Source: JACPYF01 sp964348695 | Lineage (GTDB): Bacteria; Patescibacteriota; Saccharimonadia; Saccharimonadales; Saccharimonadaceae | Assembly: GCA_964348695.1 (NCBI GenBank) | Contig: CAYGDI010000001.1 | Location: forward strand, 210,414 to 274,413 | Length of the DNA stretch: 64,000 nucleotides | Direction of reading: 5' to 3' | In this document: positions 33,288 to 41,849 of the stretch, piece after piece | Layout of the letters: each line of letters begins with the position of its first letter | Position numbering within the stretch: the stretch's first letter is position 1 | The notes under the pieces: generated by a model | The model's input: the letters and a program-made list of their open reading frames with translations, nothing else | What the model was told of the DNA's origin: nothing | Databases searched by the model: none | Translations under genes and position numbers: made by a program

Positions 33288-34097
33288 TTAACTGACTGAA
33301 AGTTTAAGTAGCTGAGTTCGGATATTGCCGTCCGCTAGTAACTTTTCTTGAGTAAAAACAATATTTGCAAGTAACCCAGACAAGCTCGAGCTGGGTTTTT
33401 GTTTTAGTGAAACTTCTACAATATGAGCAATGTCACGTACGAGATCCATAGCTTTGTCTCTATTACTACCTACCCTATAGCTTGTTATAAGCTTTTCGTA
33501 AGTTGTACCTTGTATAAACGCCCTTGCCTCTTTTATGGACGCACTGCGCGCTGCAAAATACTCCTTGTCGCGAACGAGTCTCGTAAGTTCCGCGGGCAGT
33601 CCCATCGCCATATACTGCAATTGTAAACGTTTTTTTTCGTCAGTCACACCTAGTTCTTTTAGCAAATCCTCAGTCTGCGTGTTGGATAGTGGTACGATCT
33701 CTATCTTTTGCACTCTCGAAAGAATAGTGGGCAGTAATATCTGTGGATTGTGAGCTGTCAGTATGAACATAACATGTTCTGGTGGCTCTTCTAGTAGCTT
33801 TAGTAGTGCATTTTGAGCCGGAGCTTGCATTGTATCCGCGTCATCGACAATAATCACTAGTTTCTCGTGCTGCTTGCTACGCGTAAAAGCGTACAATTCA
33901 CGTATTGTTTTAATCTTTATGGTGCCCTTTTCATCTGGCTGGACGGTAACTATGTTCGAAACAGGTGTAAGTTTGGCAGCTATCTCTTTAGCAATAGAAG
34001 CCAGTCCAACACCGAAACGACCGTGCAGTAAAGTAGCATGGGGTTTACTCGTTACGATCGAATCGAGTTGCTTTTTGACGCTTTTTTGGATCAACAT
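33288..34097 (-). CDS. holB: DNA polymerase III delta' subunit (clamp loader)
   Basis: 269 aa, shorter than E. coli delta'. Features: LLHGRFGVGLASIAKEIA (P-loop region lacking the Walker lysine, as expected of the stator subunit), KLVIIVDDADTMQAPAQNALLKLLEEP and SRVQKIEIVPLS (SRC-like region). Last gene of the attenuator-controlled operon, with 2 nt between it and rluD. Confidence 0.88.
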   Translation of the reverse strand: MLIQKSVKKQLDSIVTSKPHATLLHGRFGVGLASIAKEIAAKLTPVSNIVTVQPDEKGTIKIKTIRELYAFTRSKQHEKLVIIVDDADTMQAPAQNALLKLLEEPPEHVMFILTAHNPQILLPTILSRVQKIEIVPLSNTQTEDLLKELGVTDEKKRLQLQYMAMGLPAELTRLVRDKEYFAARSASIKEARAFIQGTTYEKLITSYRVGSNRDKAMDLVRDIAHIVEVSLKQKPSSSLSGLLANIVFTQEKLLADGNIRTQLLKLSVS

Positions 34098-34099
34098 TA

Positions 34100-34924
34100 T
34101 TACGATTTTACCATTTCTCTAAATTCCGCTGGCAGTGGCGCTTCAAAAACTTTTCTCTCACCGCCAGGCAATGTAAGTTCTAGACACGTAGCGTGGAGAA
34201 ACATTCTTTTTGATTCTTGGCCGTATACAATATCACCTACAATTGGGTGCCCTATATGCGCCATATGCACCCGAAGTTGATGAGTTCTCCCGGTAGTTGG
34301 TTTGAGTTCTACTAGTGAGTATCTACCGTTCGATGATAAAACTTTGTAGGTCGTGGAGGCGCTTTTGCCATTCACTCCCACTCTAAACTGGCTTGGTTTG
34401 CTAGGATTTCTCTCTATCGGCAGCTCGATGCGTGCTTCGCTGTCCTTTGGGGTGCCTTCGACAACAGCCATGTAGGTTTTTTTTGCTTTTCTGTCGCTGA
34501 ATTGTTTTTGTAATAACTTCGCTGTCTCGGCGTTCTTTACACCTATCATTACCCCGCTGGTCGCTCTATCAAGTCGGTGAATAATACCAGGGCGGTTGGT
34601 GTCTTTGCCATAAGATGTGTAGTTTTTAAAAAAATCTGCCACTGTAGCCTCTTCAACGATACCTCCTTTTGCATGAGATAGGACTCCTGCAGGTTTGTCG
34701 ATAACTATCACGTTTTCGTCTTCGTACACGATTGGCATATCTATGTGCTGCTGTCCAGGCTTTGTTCTGGTGTCTGCAGTTACTTCGTCATCTTCACCAA
34801 GTAGCAATTTGTTGCTGGAGACGACTTCTCCATTCACTTTTACATAGCCTGCAGCGATGTATTTTTGCCAGGCAGAACGAGAATGCTCGGGAAAGTACTG
34901 AGCAAGGTAGGCATCTAATCTCAT
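34100..34924 (-). CDS. rluD: RluD-like rRNA pseudouridine synthase
   Basis: 274 aa. An N-terminal S4 domain (RLDAYLAQYFPEHSRSAWQ...VKVNGEVV) and the RluA-type catalytic domain with GIIHRLDRATSG, catalytic D119, and VELKPTTGRTHQLRVHMAHI. Isomerises uridines in 23S rRNA helix 69 or a related site. The start overlaps the trpS end. Confidence 0.92.
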   Translation of the reverse strand: MRLDAYLAQYFPEHSRSAWQKYIAAGYVKVNGEVVSSNKLLLGEDDEVTADTRTKPGQQHIDMPIVYEDENVIVIDKPAGVLSHAKGGIVEEATVADFFKNYTSYGKDTNRPGIIHRLDRATSGVMIGVKNAETAKLLQKQFSDRKAKKTYMAVVEGTPKDSEARIELPIERNPSKPSQFRVGVNGKSASTTYKVLSSNGRYSLVELKPTTGRTHQLRVHMAHIGHPIVGDIVYGQESKRMFLHATCLELTLPGGERKVFEAPLPAEFREMVKS

Positions 34925-35952
34925 TATCTTAGTCCGACAGCTTTTTGAGCTCGTAGTAAGGTTTCATTGGCAACTTCGTTAGCTGCTGCTTCACTGGTCG
35001 CCAGCTTGGCTGATATAGTTTCGTCGCTGACTTGTGCTAGTTTGGCCTGAAAGTCTGTCAAGAAAGCTCTTACAGCGTCTGCGACCGCTTGTTTGAAATC
35101 GCCGTAGCTACTTTTACCTTGCCACTCACCTGTAACTTCGTCTTTAGTTTTACTAGTTGTGAGTGCTAAGATCTCTATTAAATTACTAATACCTGGTTGG
35201 TTTTGTGGGTCGTACTTGATATTAGCTAGATCATCAGTCGTAGCTCGCATAATTTTACCAGCTGCGAACTCAGGGTCTTCACTGAGGAATATTACACCTT
35301 TGCCTGATTCATCAGATTTGCTCATTTTTTTAGTCGGATCAGCAAGATCTTTGATACGTAGACCTTGATCTTTACTAAAAAGTTCATGCTGTTGTTTGAC
35401 AGGCAGCGGCACTGTGAATAATTCCCCGAAACGCTTGTTCATACGCTGGGCAATATCACGAATGTATTCTAAATGCTGGGTTTGGTCATCACCGACTGGT
35501 ACATATGTTGCGTTGTATAGCAGTATGTCAGCGGCCATTAGGACAGGGTAGTTAAATAACCCAACTGAGACCCTGTCATCGCCTAATTTGGCAGTCTTGT
35601 CCTTGAACTCAGTCATTCTACCCATTTCACCAACACCAGTAAAACAATCCAATATCCAAGTCAGTTCACTGTGCGCAGACACATAACTCTGGCGGTACAA
35701 ATGTACATCATCATTATCTAACGGCAGTCCGGCAGCCACAAATAGGCGCAAGTTATTCCAGATTTGTCCTTGTAGTTCTTTGTGATCAATTGGTGTTGTG
35801 AAGCTATGGAGATCTGGCACAAAGAGGTTGATCTGATATTCATCAGATTTGTTTTTAGCCATGTCGATAATTGGCAACAAACCTCCAAAGTAGTTGCCCA
35901 GCGTGAGGTCGTTGTTAGCGCGAAGGCCTGTTAGGATTACTGGTTTACTCAT
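34924..35952 (-). CDS. trpS: Tryptophanyl-tRNA synthetase
   Basis: 342 aa, class I. The HIGH-equivalent is LTLGNYFGG and the KMSKS loop is KKMSKSDES. TGVGEMGRMTEFKDK and GDDQTQHLEYIRDIAQRMN are family signatures. The N-terminal TGLRANNDLTLGNY is unusual against the common TGxxPTGxLHxGNY. I chose the ATG before SKPVILTG. It lies 13 nt after the peptidase stop, inside an operon whose leader encodes a Trp-containing peptide. Confidence 0.94.
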   Translation of the reverse strand: MSKPVILTGLRANNDLTLGNYFGGLLPIIDMAKNKSDEYQINLFVPDLHSFTTPIDHKELQGQIWNNLRLFVAAGLPLDNDDVHLYRQSYVSAHSELTWILDCFTGVGEMGRMTEFKDKTAKLGDDRVSVGLFNYPVLMAADILLYNATYVPVGDDQTQHLEYIRDIAQRMNKRFGELFTVPLPVKQQHELFSKDQGLRIKDLADPTKKMSKSDESGKGVIFLSEDPEFAAGKIMRATTDDLANIKYDPQNQPGISNLIEILALTTSKTKDEVTGEWQGKSSYGDFKQAVADAVRAFLTDFQAKLAQVSDETISAKLATSEAAANEVANETLLRAQKAVGLR

Positions 35953-35965
35953 ATATCTTTGTCTA

Positions 35966-36688
35966 TTATACCTCAGGCTCAACTAAACCATATAGTGCAT
36001 TTTTTTTGTTATAAAAACTAGCCCAATTTTGGTCTCCATAGCTAAAATGCCACCATTCTGTATATAAACTTGCAAAGCCGACGTCTAGCATAGCGCTCAG
36101 CAGCACCAGCCTGTTGTGTTTTTGTTCAGCTGTGAGTTCTTGTGCATACAAAAAGGCAATTGTGTCATCTGTATTGACGGGACAGCCGAAATCAACAAGC
36201 TCTTGAGAGTTGGTATTGAAAACATCTACATCAACAGCCGCACCACTGCTGTGTGGCGGTACTTTTTGCGTTGGATCTGAAACAAAGGTTCGTGTTATTG
36301 CTAATGTTTCCTCAAGAGATTTTTCGGGATGTTTCTTTTTAAAATCATCGTGAACTTGATCAAACAAAAGATGTTGAACTTCCAGCGGTCTATGAGAAGC
36401 TCGCACTACAAGCTGCCAGTCGTGCGGAAGTTTTTTTGTCACTTGCTCAAGCATAGTAGCAACAGTTTGACGCGTATATATGTGCTGGTAGTTTGGATGT
36501 TTTTCTATATACAAGCGATAAGCAGGTCCCTCAAACGGATCTATCATCTCAACCCATATTGGTATGATTTGAAGAGTTTTTGAGCTATGGAGCGACACCA
36601 AACTGTCGCCATTCTCCTTGACTGGTATAGTGCCGGGTGGGGTTGATAGTGGTTGACGAGAGAGGTCTAGTTTTTTTTGCAAGTTCAT
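35966..36688 (-). CDS. M15 D-Ala-D-Ala dipeptidase/carboxypeptidase (VanX/VanY-like)
   Basis: 240 aa, no signal peptide seen. Zinc and active-site motifs: HSSGAAVDVDVF (His and Asp ligands) and YTEWWHFSYGDQ (catalytic Glu, His ligand). ASHRPLEVQHLLFDQV resembles the VanX substrate region. Cleaves D-Ala-D-Ala or muropeptide ends; cytosolic location would suit recycling of scavenged dipeptide. ATG overlaps the upstream stop by 4 nt. Confidence 0.85.
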   Translation of the reverse strand: MNLQKKLDLSRQPLSTPPGTIPVKENGDSLVSLHSSKTLQIIPIWVEMIDPFEGPAYRLYIEKHPNYQHIYTRQTVATMLEQVTKKLPHDWQLVVRASHRPLEVQHLLFDQVHDDFKKKHPEKSLEETLAITRTFVSDPTQKVPPHSSGAAVDVDVFNTNSQELVDFGCPVNTDDTIAFLYAQELTAEQKHNRLVLLSAMLDVGFASLYTEWWHFSYGDQNWASFYNKKNALYGLVEPEV

Positions 36689-37605
36689 ACAAGTAATTTT
36701 CCTTGTTCTATTGTTTGAATACGTTTGTCTACTGGGACTATTATGTCATGTTGTGAAAAGTTTGGTACACCAATAGCACTACCGAGTGCCTGAGACACTC
36801 CAGACAACCCTTTGATGCCTCTATTTTTGTCGTAAACAACATAACGTACACTCTGTGGCGGCAAGCACCCTAAAAGTTCAAGTGCTGCCTGCGCGACGGT
36901 GTTCACCTTTTGCATCAGGACTTCATTTTTTGTGTACTCTGTCATATCTTTGCCGCCAATATGATGGACTTCTTGTTCACCAGTGAGACATGCATCTACG
37001 ACCTCGATTGCCATCATTGCCTCTAGAGAAGGCATCAGTCCTGATAGTTTGCCTGACACGTCTTCTACACCGTATACGCCTAGCGTTTTTGCGCCGATCC
37101 CTACTTTTCTCTTTGTAGGATCACTGCTCACCATACCATCTCTTGCCAGTCTGAGAAGTGTCGATGTACTCTGTATGACAGCTTGGTAAACGCCACCTTC
37201 ACCGTAAATGTCTTGGCCGACCGAAGCAAAGTACTCGCTGGATGTCATTGCAGAAGGGTCTAGCTGGCGCAGTGGCTGCATATGTACGTCGGTCAACGAG
37301 CGACCAGGCTCTTCGTCTATCGTGAGGGCAGAGGGTGTATGTTTTTTCGCCTTTGACTGCCCTGCTTGGCTGAGTCGTGTGTAGACTCCGTCTTGTATTT
37401 TTTCAAGTGGTTGGCCGCTCTTGTCGTTTGACATGATTGTATCGACCATCTCGAGGCGGACACCCGCCATAGCTAGTGCTATGTAGTGGGGGTTGGTTTG
37501 TTGATTGAGGTTGCCCACATGTGGAGACGTTCTCACATCGTGTTGGGACACTACTGTTTCTAGCTCATCTATTGTTACTATAGGATGTTCAGTTATAAGT
37601 TTCAT
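36685..37605 (-). CDS. Unknown protein, first structural gene behind the attenuator
   Basis: 306 aa, soluble, alpha/beta. No known motif recognised. Recognisable stretches are NPHYIALAMAGVRLEMVDTI, a Lys/Arg-poor middle, and VRYVVYDKNRGIKGLSG. AGGAAC lies 6 nt before the chosen ATG, downstream of the leader terminator. Position suggests it is the most directly regulated gene of the operon. Confidence 0.6.
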   Translation of the reverse strand: MKLITEHPIVTIDELETVVSQHDVRTSPHVGNLNQQTNPHYIALAMAGVRLEMVDTIMSNDKSGQPLEKIQDGVYTRLSQAGQSKAKKHTPSALTIDEEPGRSLTDVHMQPLRQLDPSAMTSSEYFASVGQDIYGEGGVYQAVIQSTSTLLRLARDGMVSSDPTKRKVGIGAKTLGVYGVEDVSGKLSGLMPSLEAMMAIEVVDACLTGEQEVHHIGGKDMTEYTKNEVLMQKVNTVAQAALELLGCLPPQSVRYVVYDKNRGIKGLSGVSQALGSAIGVPNFSQHDIIVPVDKRIQTIEQGKLLV

Positions 37606-37628
37606 ATGTTGTTCCTTTCGTGGTAAAT

Positions 37629-37657
37629 AAAAAATCGTCCTTTGCGGACGACTGTAT
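37629..37657 (-). promoter_or_regulatory. Attenuator: terminator with overlapping antiterminator strand
   Basis: Terminator stem TCGTCC / GGACGA with loop GCAAA and a TTTTTT tail (37651-37629). The 5' terminator arm overlaps ATACAGTCGTC (37657-37647). That strand is complementary, with one G-U, to GGCGACTGTAT inside the leader ORF (37712-37702). The two folds are mutually exclusive, the classical attenuator logic. Confidence 0.75.
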
Positions 37658-37682
37658 GACTTTGATTTCGTGGTATAAAGTT

Positions 37683-37760
37683 TTATTCTACACAATAAGC
37701 AATACAGTCGCCCTTCATAAAGCGATAGCGCCAGTTGCTGTACTGCATAACTTTGTTCAT
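37683..37760 (-). CDS. Leader peptide of the trpS operon (25 aa)
   Basis: Translates as MNKVMQYSNWRYRFMKGDCI followed by AYCVE and a TAA stop. One Trp codon at position 10 is followed 7 codons later by the antiterminator strand. A ribosome stalled at UGG would leave that strand free to pair and block the terminator. The ATG lies 7 nt after the -10, so the leader ORF itself appears leaderless. Tyr codons at 7, 12 and 22 are an alternative sensing signal. Confidence 0.65.
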   Translation of the reverse strand: MNKVMQYSNWRYRFMKGDCIAYCVE

Positions 37761-37767
37761 AACAGTC

Positions 37768-37795
37768 AGTATATCGTGTATTTCTTATTTGTCAA
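37768..37795 (-). promoter_or_regulatory. Promoter of the attenuated trpS operon
   Basis: -35 TTGACA, 16-nt spacer, -10 TATACT on the minus strand. Divergent from the glycosidase promoter (TATAAT at 37809-37814). Confidence 0.85.
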
Positions 37796-37821
37796 ACAAA
37801 TGATGCTGTATAATCAAAACA

Positions 37822-39036
37822 ATGAAGGATGGGCACCTACAACACAAAATCAAACATCTCTACAAGCAAAACCGCCGTGAGGTTGATGGATTTAGCTATA
37901 CTATACCAAGTCTAAACACGTACCCGTATCAGTGGTTGTGGGATAGCTGTTTTATGGCGATTACGATGAGTCATTTTGACGTAGCGCAGGCAAAACAAGA
38001 ACTGCAGGCTTTGGTATCAAAACAGTTCGAAAACGGCATGATACCTCACATGATTTATTGGCAACATACCAATGTACCTGATCACCTGAAGATTGCTTGG
38101 GGTAAACGCCAGACTAGCAGTATAACCCAGCCACCACTCCTAGCTGAAGCTGTTGGTAAAATCTATGCAGCTGATAGCGATATCAAGTTTGTGCGAGAGA
38201 TGTTACCTCATATTCATAATTTTCATCGGTTTTTCTATCGCGACCGTGATCCACGTAAGTCAGGACTGATTGGTATAATCAACCCTGACGAATCAGGCGA
38301 AGATACTAGCCCTCGTTTTGACCAGGCTTTAGAGCTCGGACCTAGTTGGACGTTAGCAGAAAATTATGCTGCTCGTATGGAACTGGTACAGGATTGGCGC
38401 GAAGCTCGGTTTGTCGTCAAACAACGTATGGACCTCAAACATTGGGTGCGTGATCTGCCATTTAATTGCATACTACTAGAAGCTCTCAATACCACCGCCC
38501 GATTAGCTAGCCTAGCGGGCGAGGAACACATAGCGCAGTGGTCATTAGAACATGCCGAAAAGACATCAAAAGCTATCCGTGAAAAAATGATTGCCGACGA
38601 TGGACTGTTTTGTTCGACAATGAACTGGGGAGACAAAGAATTAAAGGTTAATATACGTACCTGGGCGCTGTTTATGCCGATGTATGCGGGTATCGCAACG
38701 CATGACGAAGCCAATCAGATGGTTGGAATGTTATCTGATCCTGATTTTTTCTCTACATCATACGGAATTCCAACGGTTTCTGTAGATGAACCGAGTTTTG
38801 ACTTAGAAAATACTTGGCCATGGCCAAATTGGCGCGGGCCGGTGTGGATGGGATCAAACTGGCTAATAGCTAAGGGTCTAAGACGTTATGGCTATGATGA
38901 ACAAGCCGACCAACTGCGTGATCAATCCTTGCAACTGATCGAAAAATCAGGATTTCGCGAGTTTTATAATCCGTTTTCTGGTGAAGGTTACGGAGCTGAA
39001 GGCTTTACCTGGGGCGGACTAGTGCTGGATATGTAA
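37822..39036 (+). CDS. (alpha/alpha)6-barrel glycoside hydrolase (MGH1/GH63-like)
   Basis: 404 aa. Residue patterns of a six-hairpin glycosidase: TYPYQWLWDSCFMAI near the start, IINPDESGEDTSPRF with acidic residues, NWRGPVWMGSNWLIAKGL, and GEGYGAEGFTWGGLVLDM at the end. This matches mannosylglycerate-hydrolase-like/GH63 enzymes; the sugar is uncertain. TATAAT ends 7 nt before the ATG (leaderless). No signal peptide. Confidence 0.82.
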   Translation: MKDGHLQHKIKHLYKQNRREVDGFSYTIPSLNTYPYQWLWDSCFMAITMSHFDVAQAKQELQALVSKQFENGMIPHMIYWQHTNVPDHLKIAWGKRQTSSITQPPLLAEAVGKIYAADSDIKFVREMLPHIHNFHRFFYRDRDPRKSGLIGIINPDESGEDTSPRFDQALELGPSWTLAENYAARMELVQDWREARFVVKQRMDLKHWVRDLPFNCILLEALNTTARLASLAGEEHIAQWSLEHAEKTSKAIREKMIADDGLFCSTMNWGDKELKVNIRTWALFMPMYAGIATHDEANQMVGMLSDPDFFSTSYGIPTVSVDEPSFDLENTWPWPNWRGPVWMGSNWLIAKGLRRYGYDEQADQLRDQSLQLIEKSGFREFYNPFSGEGYGAEGFTWGGLVLDM

Positions 39037-39118
39037 TCTTCTCTTTTACATTCTATTCATTAAAATACAAAAGAGAGGCGACAGAAAGGTATAATCTAAC
39101 TATTCCTCTGCAGTAGTG

Positions 39119-39508
39119 CTAGACGAGTTGTATGATTACACACAACCTAAGGTTAGGATTACTTCCGGCAATACTAACTGTCGTCTTGACTGATCTTAGC
39201 TGAGGTGTTCCTTGAATGCGTTTTTCGAGCAACTTCACTATGTTTATATCATAGACATGAAGTGTATCTACGGTACGCTTTCTGATTTTTTGCGATAAGC
39301 AGATTGGTGTATCTTTTGAGATACGCGGAGAGTAATAGTTAGCTCTCTCGATAATCTTGTCGCAGATGTCAGTTACATATGAATTTGCCCAGTTCCTTAG
39401 CATTGACTCCAGGGTATCTTCCTTTTTTCTGACACCCTTTGGATTGATGTGAAACGTCTTTATATAGCGATCAATAAAGATCACATTGTCATAGTTATTT
39501 TCATTCAA
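39119..39508 (-). CDS. Hypothetical protein with shared 5' element
   Basis: 129 aa, basic, no motif recognised. Its leader has TATAAT near 39577, a TTCGAGA/TCTCGAA hairpin and a 17-nt element also found before the gene at 6007-6378. The ribosome site is weak (AGAAGA). Confidence 0.5.
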   Translation of the reverse strand: MNENNYDNVIFIDRYIKTFHINPKGVRKKEDTLESMLRNWANSYVTDICDKIIERANYYSPRISKDTPICLSQKIRKRTVDTLHVYDINIVKLLEKRIQGTPQLRSVKTTVSIAGSNPNLRLCVIIQLV

Positions 39509-39519
39509 ACCAGTCTTCT

Positions 39520-39536
39520 TTCTGTCGAATTGTTAA
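39520..39536 (-). repeat. 17-nt leader element, copy 2
   Basis: Identical to 6388-6404 and in the same place between a leader hairpin and the start codon. Confidence 0.55.
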
Positions 39537-39605
39537 GACCGTAGTCTCGTTCGAGAGAGTTCTCGAATAGTTATATTATACAACAGAAGTGTGTATATGC
39601 CAATA

Positions 39606-40004
39606 TTAACGCTTAGAGAATTGTTCTTTTTTACGAGCGCTACGTAGACCGTATTTCTTACGTTCTTTCTCACGTGGGTCACGCTTGAGTAGACCGGCTT
39701 TTTTCAGTGTAGAGCGTAGGTCTTCGTTCATGACACTGATAGATTTAGCAATTGCTAGCTTGGCAGCGTCAACTTGACCGCTCAAACCACCACCTTTTAT
39801 CACTAGAGAAACGTCATGTTCCTTTTGTTTGCCTATCAGCGCTAGTGGGTCAGTCAGCTCAGCCAGAAGGCTAGTGTTACCGTCTAGATACTGTTCGGCA
39901 GTTTTGCCATTGATCGTGATCACACCTTTACCTTTTGTTAGGCGAGCGCGGGCTGTTGCACTCTTACGTCGGCCTAGACCATAGTAATAGTTTGGGTTTG
40001 CCAT
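39606..40004 (-). CDS. rpsI: 30S ribosomal protein S9
   Basis: 132 aa. GRRKSATARARLTKGKG at the N-terminus, GGGLSGQVDAAKLAIAKS in the core, and the basic C-terminal tail KKYGLRSARKKEQFSKR that reaches the P-site tRNA. Last gene of the alpha-type operon, following rplM by 1 nt. Confidence 0.97.
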   Translation of the reverse strand: MANPNYYYGLGRRKSATARARLTKGKGVITINGKTAEQYLDGNTSLLAELTDPLALIGKQKEHDVSLVIKGGGLSGQVDAAKLAIAKSISVMNEDLRSTLKKAGLLKRDPREKERKKYGLRSARKKEQFSKR

Positions 40005-40005
40005 A

Positions 40006-40443
40006 TTATCGTACCTCTACTTTCTGTGGTTTCTGTGCTGCATGCTCATGGCTATCTCCTGCGTATATTTTCAGTCTTTGCATACGTTCTGAAGCTAGTT
40101 TATTCTTTGGTAGCATGCCTTTGACAGCTTTTTCTATCAACCTATGTGGATGTTGCTCACGAACTTCACGAGCTGTTGCACTCTTGATACCACCAGGAAA
40201 ACCAGTATGTCTATAGTATGTCTTGTCTTCTTCTTTGTCTCCAGTTAGAACTGCTTTTTCTGCATTGATCACGACAACAAAATCTCCTCCGTCAATGTGT
40301 GGAGTATAGTCTGGTTTGTATTTCCCAACCAAGTACTTTGAAATTATTACTGCAACACGTCCTAACGGAGCTTCGCTAGCATCAATCAATAGCCACTTTC
40401 GTGAGACCTCTGAAGGTTTTTGTGAATAGGTCTTGTGTGTCAT
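40006..40443 (-). CDS. rplM: 50S ribosomal protein L13
   Basis: 145 aa. Contains WLLIDASEAPLGRVAVIISK, DGGDFVVVINAEKAVLTG, KTYYRHTGFPGGIKS and the GMLPKNKLASERMQRLKIY block. Coupled to rpsI. Confidence 0.97.
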   Translation of the reverse strand: MTHKTYSQKPSEVSRKWLLIDASEAPLGRVAVIISKYLVGKYKPDYTPHIDGGDFVVVINAEKAVLTGDKEEDKTYYRHTGFPGGIKSATAREVREQHPHRLIEKAVKGMLPKNKLASERMQRLKIYAGDSHEHAAQKPQKVEVR

Positions 40444-40444
40444 A

Positions 40445-40897
40445 TTAGGCCTTTACCTTTTCTTTTTTTGTAGTTGTCGCCTTTTTCGCTGCTGGCTTTT
40501 TGGGTGCAGGCTTTTTAGCTGGTTTTTCAACTGCTTTAATTTCATCGACAAACTCTACTATAGCCATTTCTGCGTTGTCGCCACGACGGTTGTCGGTTTT
40601 TACGATACGTAAATAACCACCATTGCGATCTTTTAGCTGTGGGGCGATTTCGTCGACTACTTTGTATGCAACATCTAAGGTAGAGACACTGCTAATAACT
40701 TGGCGTCGCGCACTCAGATCGCTTTTTTTTGCAATCGTTAAGAGCTTTTCAGCTTTTGGACGTAGGTCTTTTGCTTTTGGCAAAGTAGTCTCTATTTTGC
40801 CGTGTTCAAATAGGCTCGTCAAAAGTCCTTTGAAAAGTGCTTTTCTCTGGTCTCTTTCTCGGCCAAACTTGCGGCCTTTGTATCCGTGACGGTGCAT
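40445..40897 (-). CDS. rplQ: 50S ribosomal protein L17 with basic tail
   Basis: 150 aa. RHGYKGRKFGRERDQRKALF and the core to about residue 118 are canonical. The last 30 residues are Lys/Ala/Pro-rich and low in complexity (KPAKKPAPKKPAAKKA), a common CPR style of extension. Confidence 0.96.
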   Translation of the reverse strand: MHRHGYKGRKFGRERDQRKALFKGLLTSLFEHGKIETTLPKAKDLRPKAEKLLTIAKKSDLSARRQVISSVSTLDVAYKVVDEIAPQLKDRNGGYLRIVKTDNRRGDNAEMAIVEFVDEIKAVEKPAKKPAPKKPAAKKATTTKKEKVKA

Positions 40898-40899
40898 TG

Positions 40900-41820
40900 T
40901 TAGAGCTCCAACTCCGCTAGCTTGTCTTTGACTTCGTCTAGAGCTTTTGAACCAAAGCCTTTTAGTTCTCGAAGGTCGACTTCACTGAGATTGACGAGAT
41001 CTTGCACTGTGCGAATATCGTTGTTAATCAAGGCATTTGCTGTACGTGCAGTTAGACTGAGGTCTTCGATAGGTGTATCGAGTTCGCCATCTTCTTCAGT
41101 TTCGCTGACCAAACTTGGTGCAGGTTCAACTCGAGTACTGCCAGCTAGAGCTGTATACTGGTTGACAAGCAGCGCAGCCGCTTCTTCAAACGCGTCTTTT
41201 GGCGTAATAGAACCGTCTGTCTCTACAGTTAGTGACAGTTTGTCTAGGTCGGTTACTTGTCCAACACGTGTTGCAGAAACATTGTAACGTACACGTTTTA
41301 CTGGGCTATATACTGCGTCTAGTGCGATCATGTCACTATGAACTCTTTTGTCGCTAGATTCTTCTATAGTGCGATATCCACGTCCGCTTTCGACAACAAA
41401 ATCGATATGGATACTACCTTTTGGATCATCTATTGTTGCGATGATTTGCTGTGGGTTGACGACTTCAACATCACCACTTGTCTTGATAGCACTTGCTTTT
41501 ACAACACCAGAACCTTTTGCGTCTAAACTAAGCTCCACTGGTTCGTCAAACACATTGCGAAAACGAATATTCTTGAGGTTTAGCATGATATCGACGACAT
41601 CTTCTTTTACCCCTGGTACAGTCGTAAACTCATGTGTTACGCCGTCTATCTTAAATGAAGTGATAGCGCTGCCTTGGATACTAGATAGCAACACTCGGCG
41701 CAGACTGTTCCCCAAAGTCATGCCGTAACCACTGTGAAGTGGTTCTATAATGAAAGTTGCACTTGTTGGGGAGTGCTCCTCTATGTTTGCTAATATTGGG
41801 TTGTGGATGACTTTTGACAC
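40900..41820 (-). CDS. rpoA: RNA polymerase alpha subunit
   Basis: 306 aa. The N-terminal dimerisation domain has FIIEPLHSGYGMTLGNSLRR and VKEDVVDIMLNLKN. The C-terminal domain (from about 240) has LTARTANALINNDIRTVQDL and GFGSKALDEVKDKL, the helix-hairpin-helix that contacts UP elements. Normal length. Confidence 0.98.
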   Translation of the reverse strand: MSKVIHNPILANIEEHSPTSATFIIEPLHSGYGMTLGNSLRRVLLSSIQGSAITSFKIDGVTHEFTTVPGVKEDVVDIMLNLKNIRFRNVFDEPVELSLDAKGSGVVKASAIKTSGDVEVVNPQQIIATIDDPKGSIHIDFVVESGRGYRTIEESSDKRVHSDMIALDAVYSPVKRVRYNVSATRVGQVTDLDKLSLTVETDGSITPKDAFEEAAALLVNQYTALAGSTRVEPAPSLVSETEEDGELDTPIEDLSLTARTANALINNDIRTVQDLVNLSEVDLRELKGFGSKALDEVKDKLAELEL

Positions 41821-41849
41821 GGTTTTTCTCCTTCTTTTAAAGTCTTAAT

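Noticed and set aside
37620..37880. 86-codon plus-strand frame over the trpS leader
   Set aside because: It covers a divergent promoter pair and runs out of frame into the glycosidase start; the minus-strand leader and terminator explain the region better.
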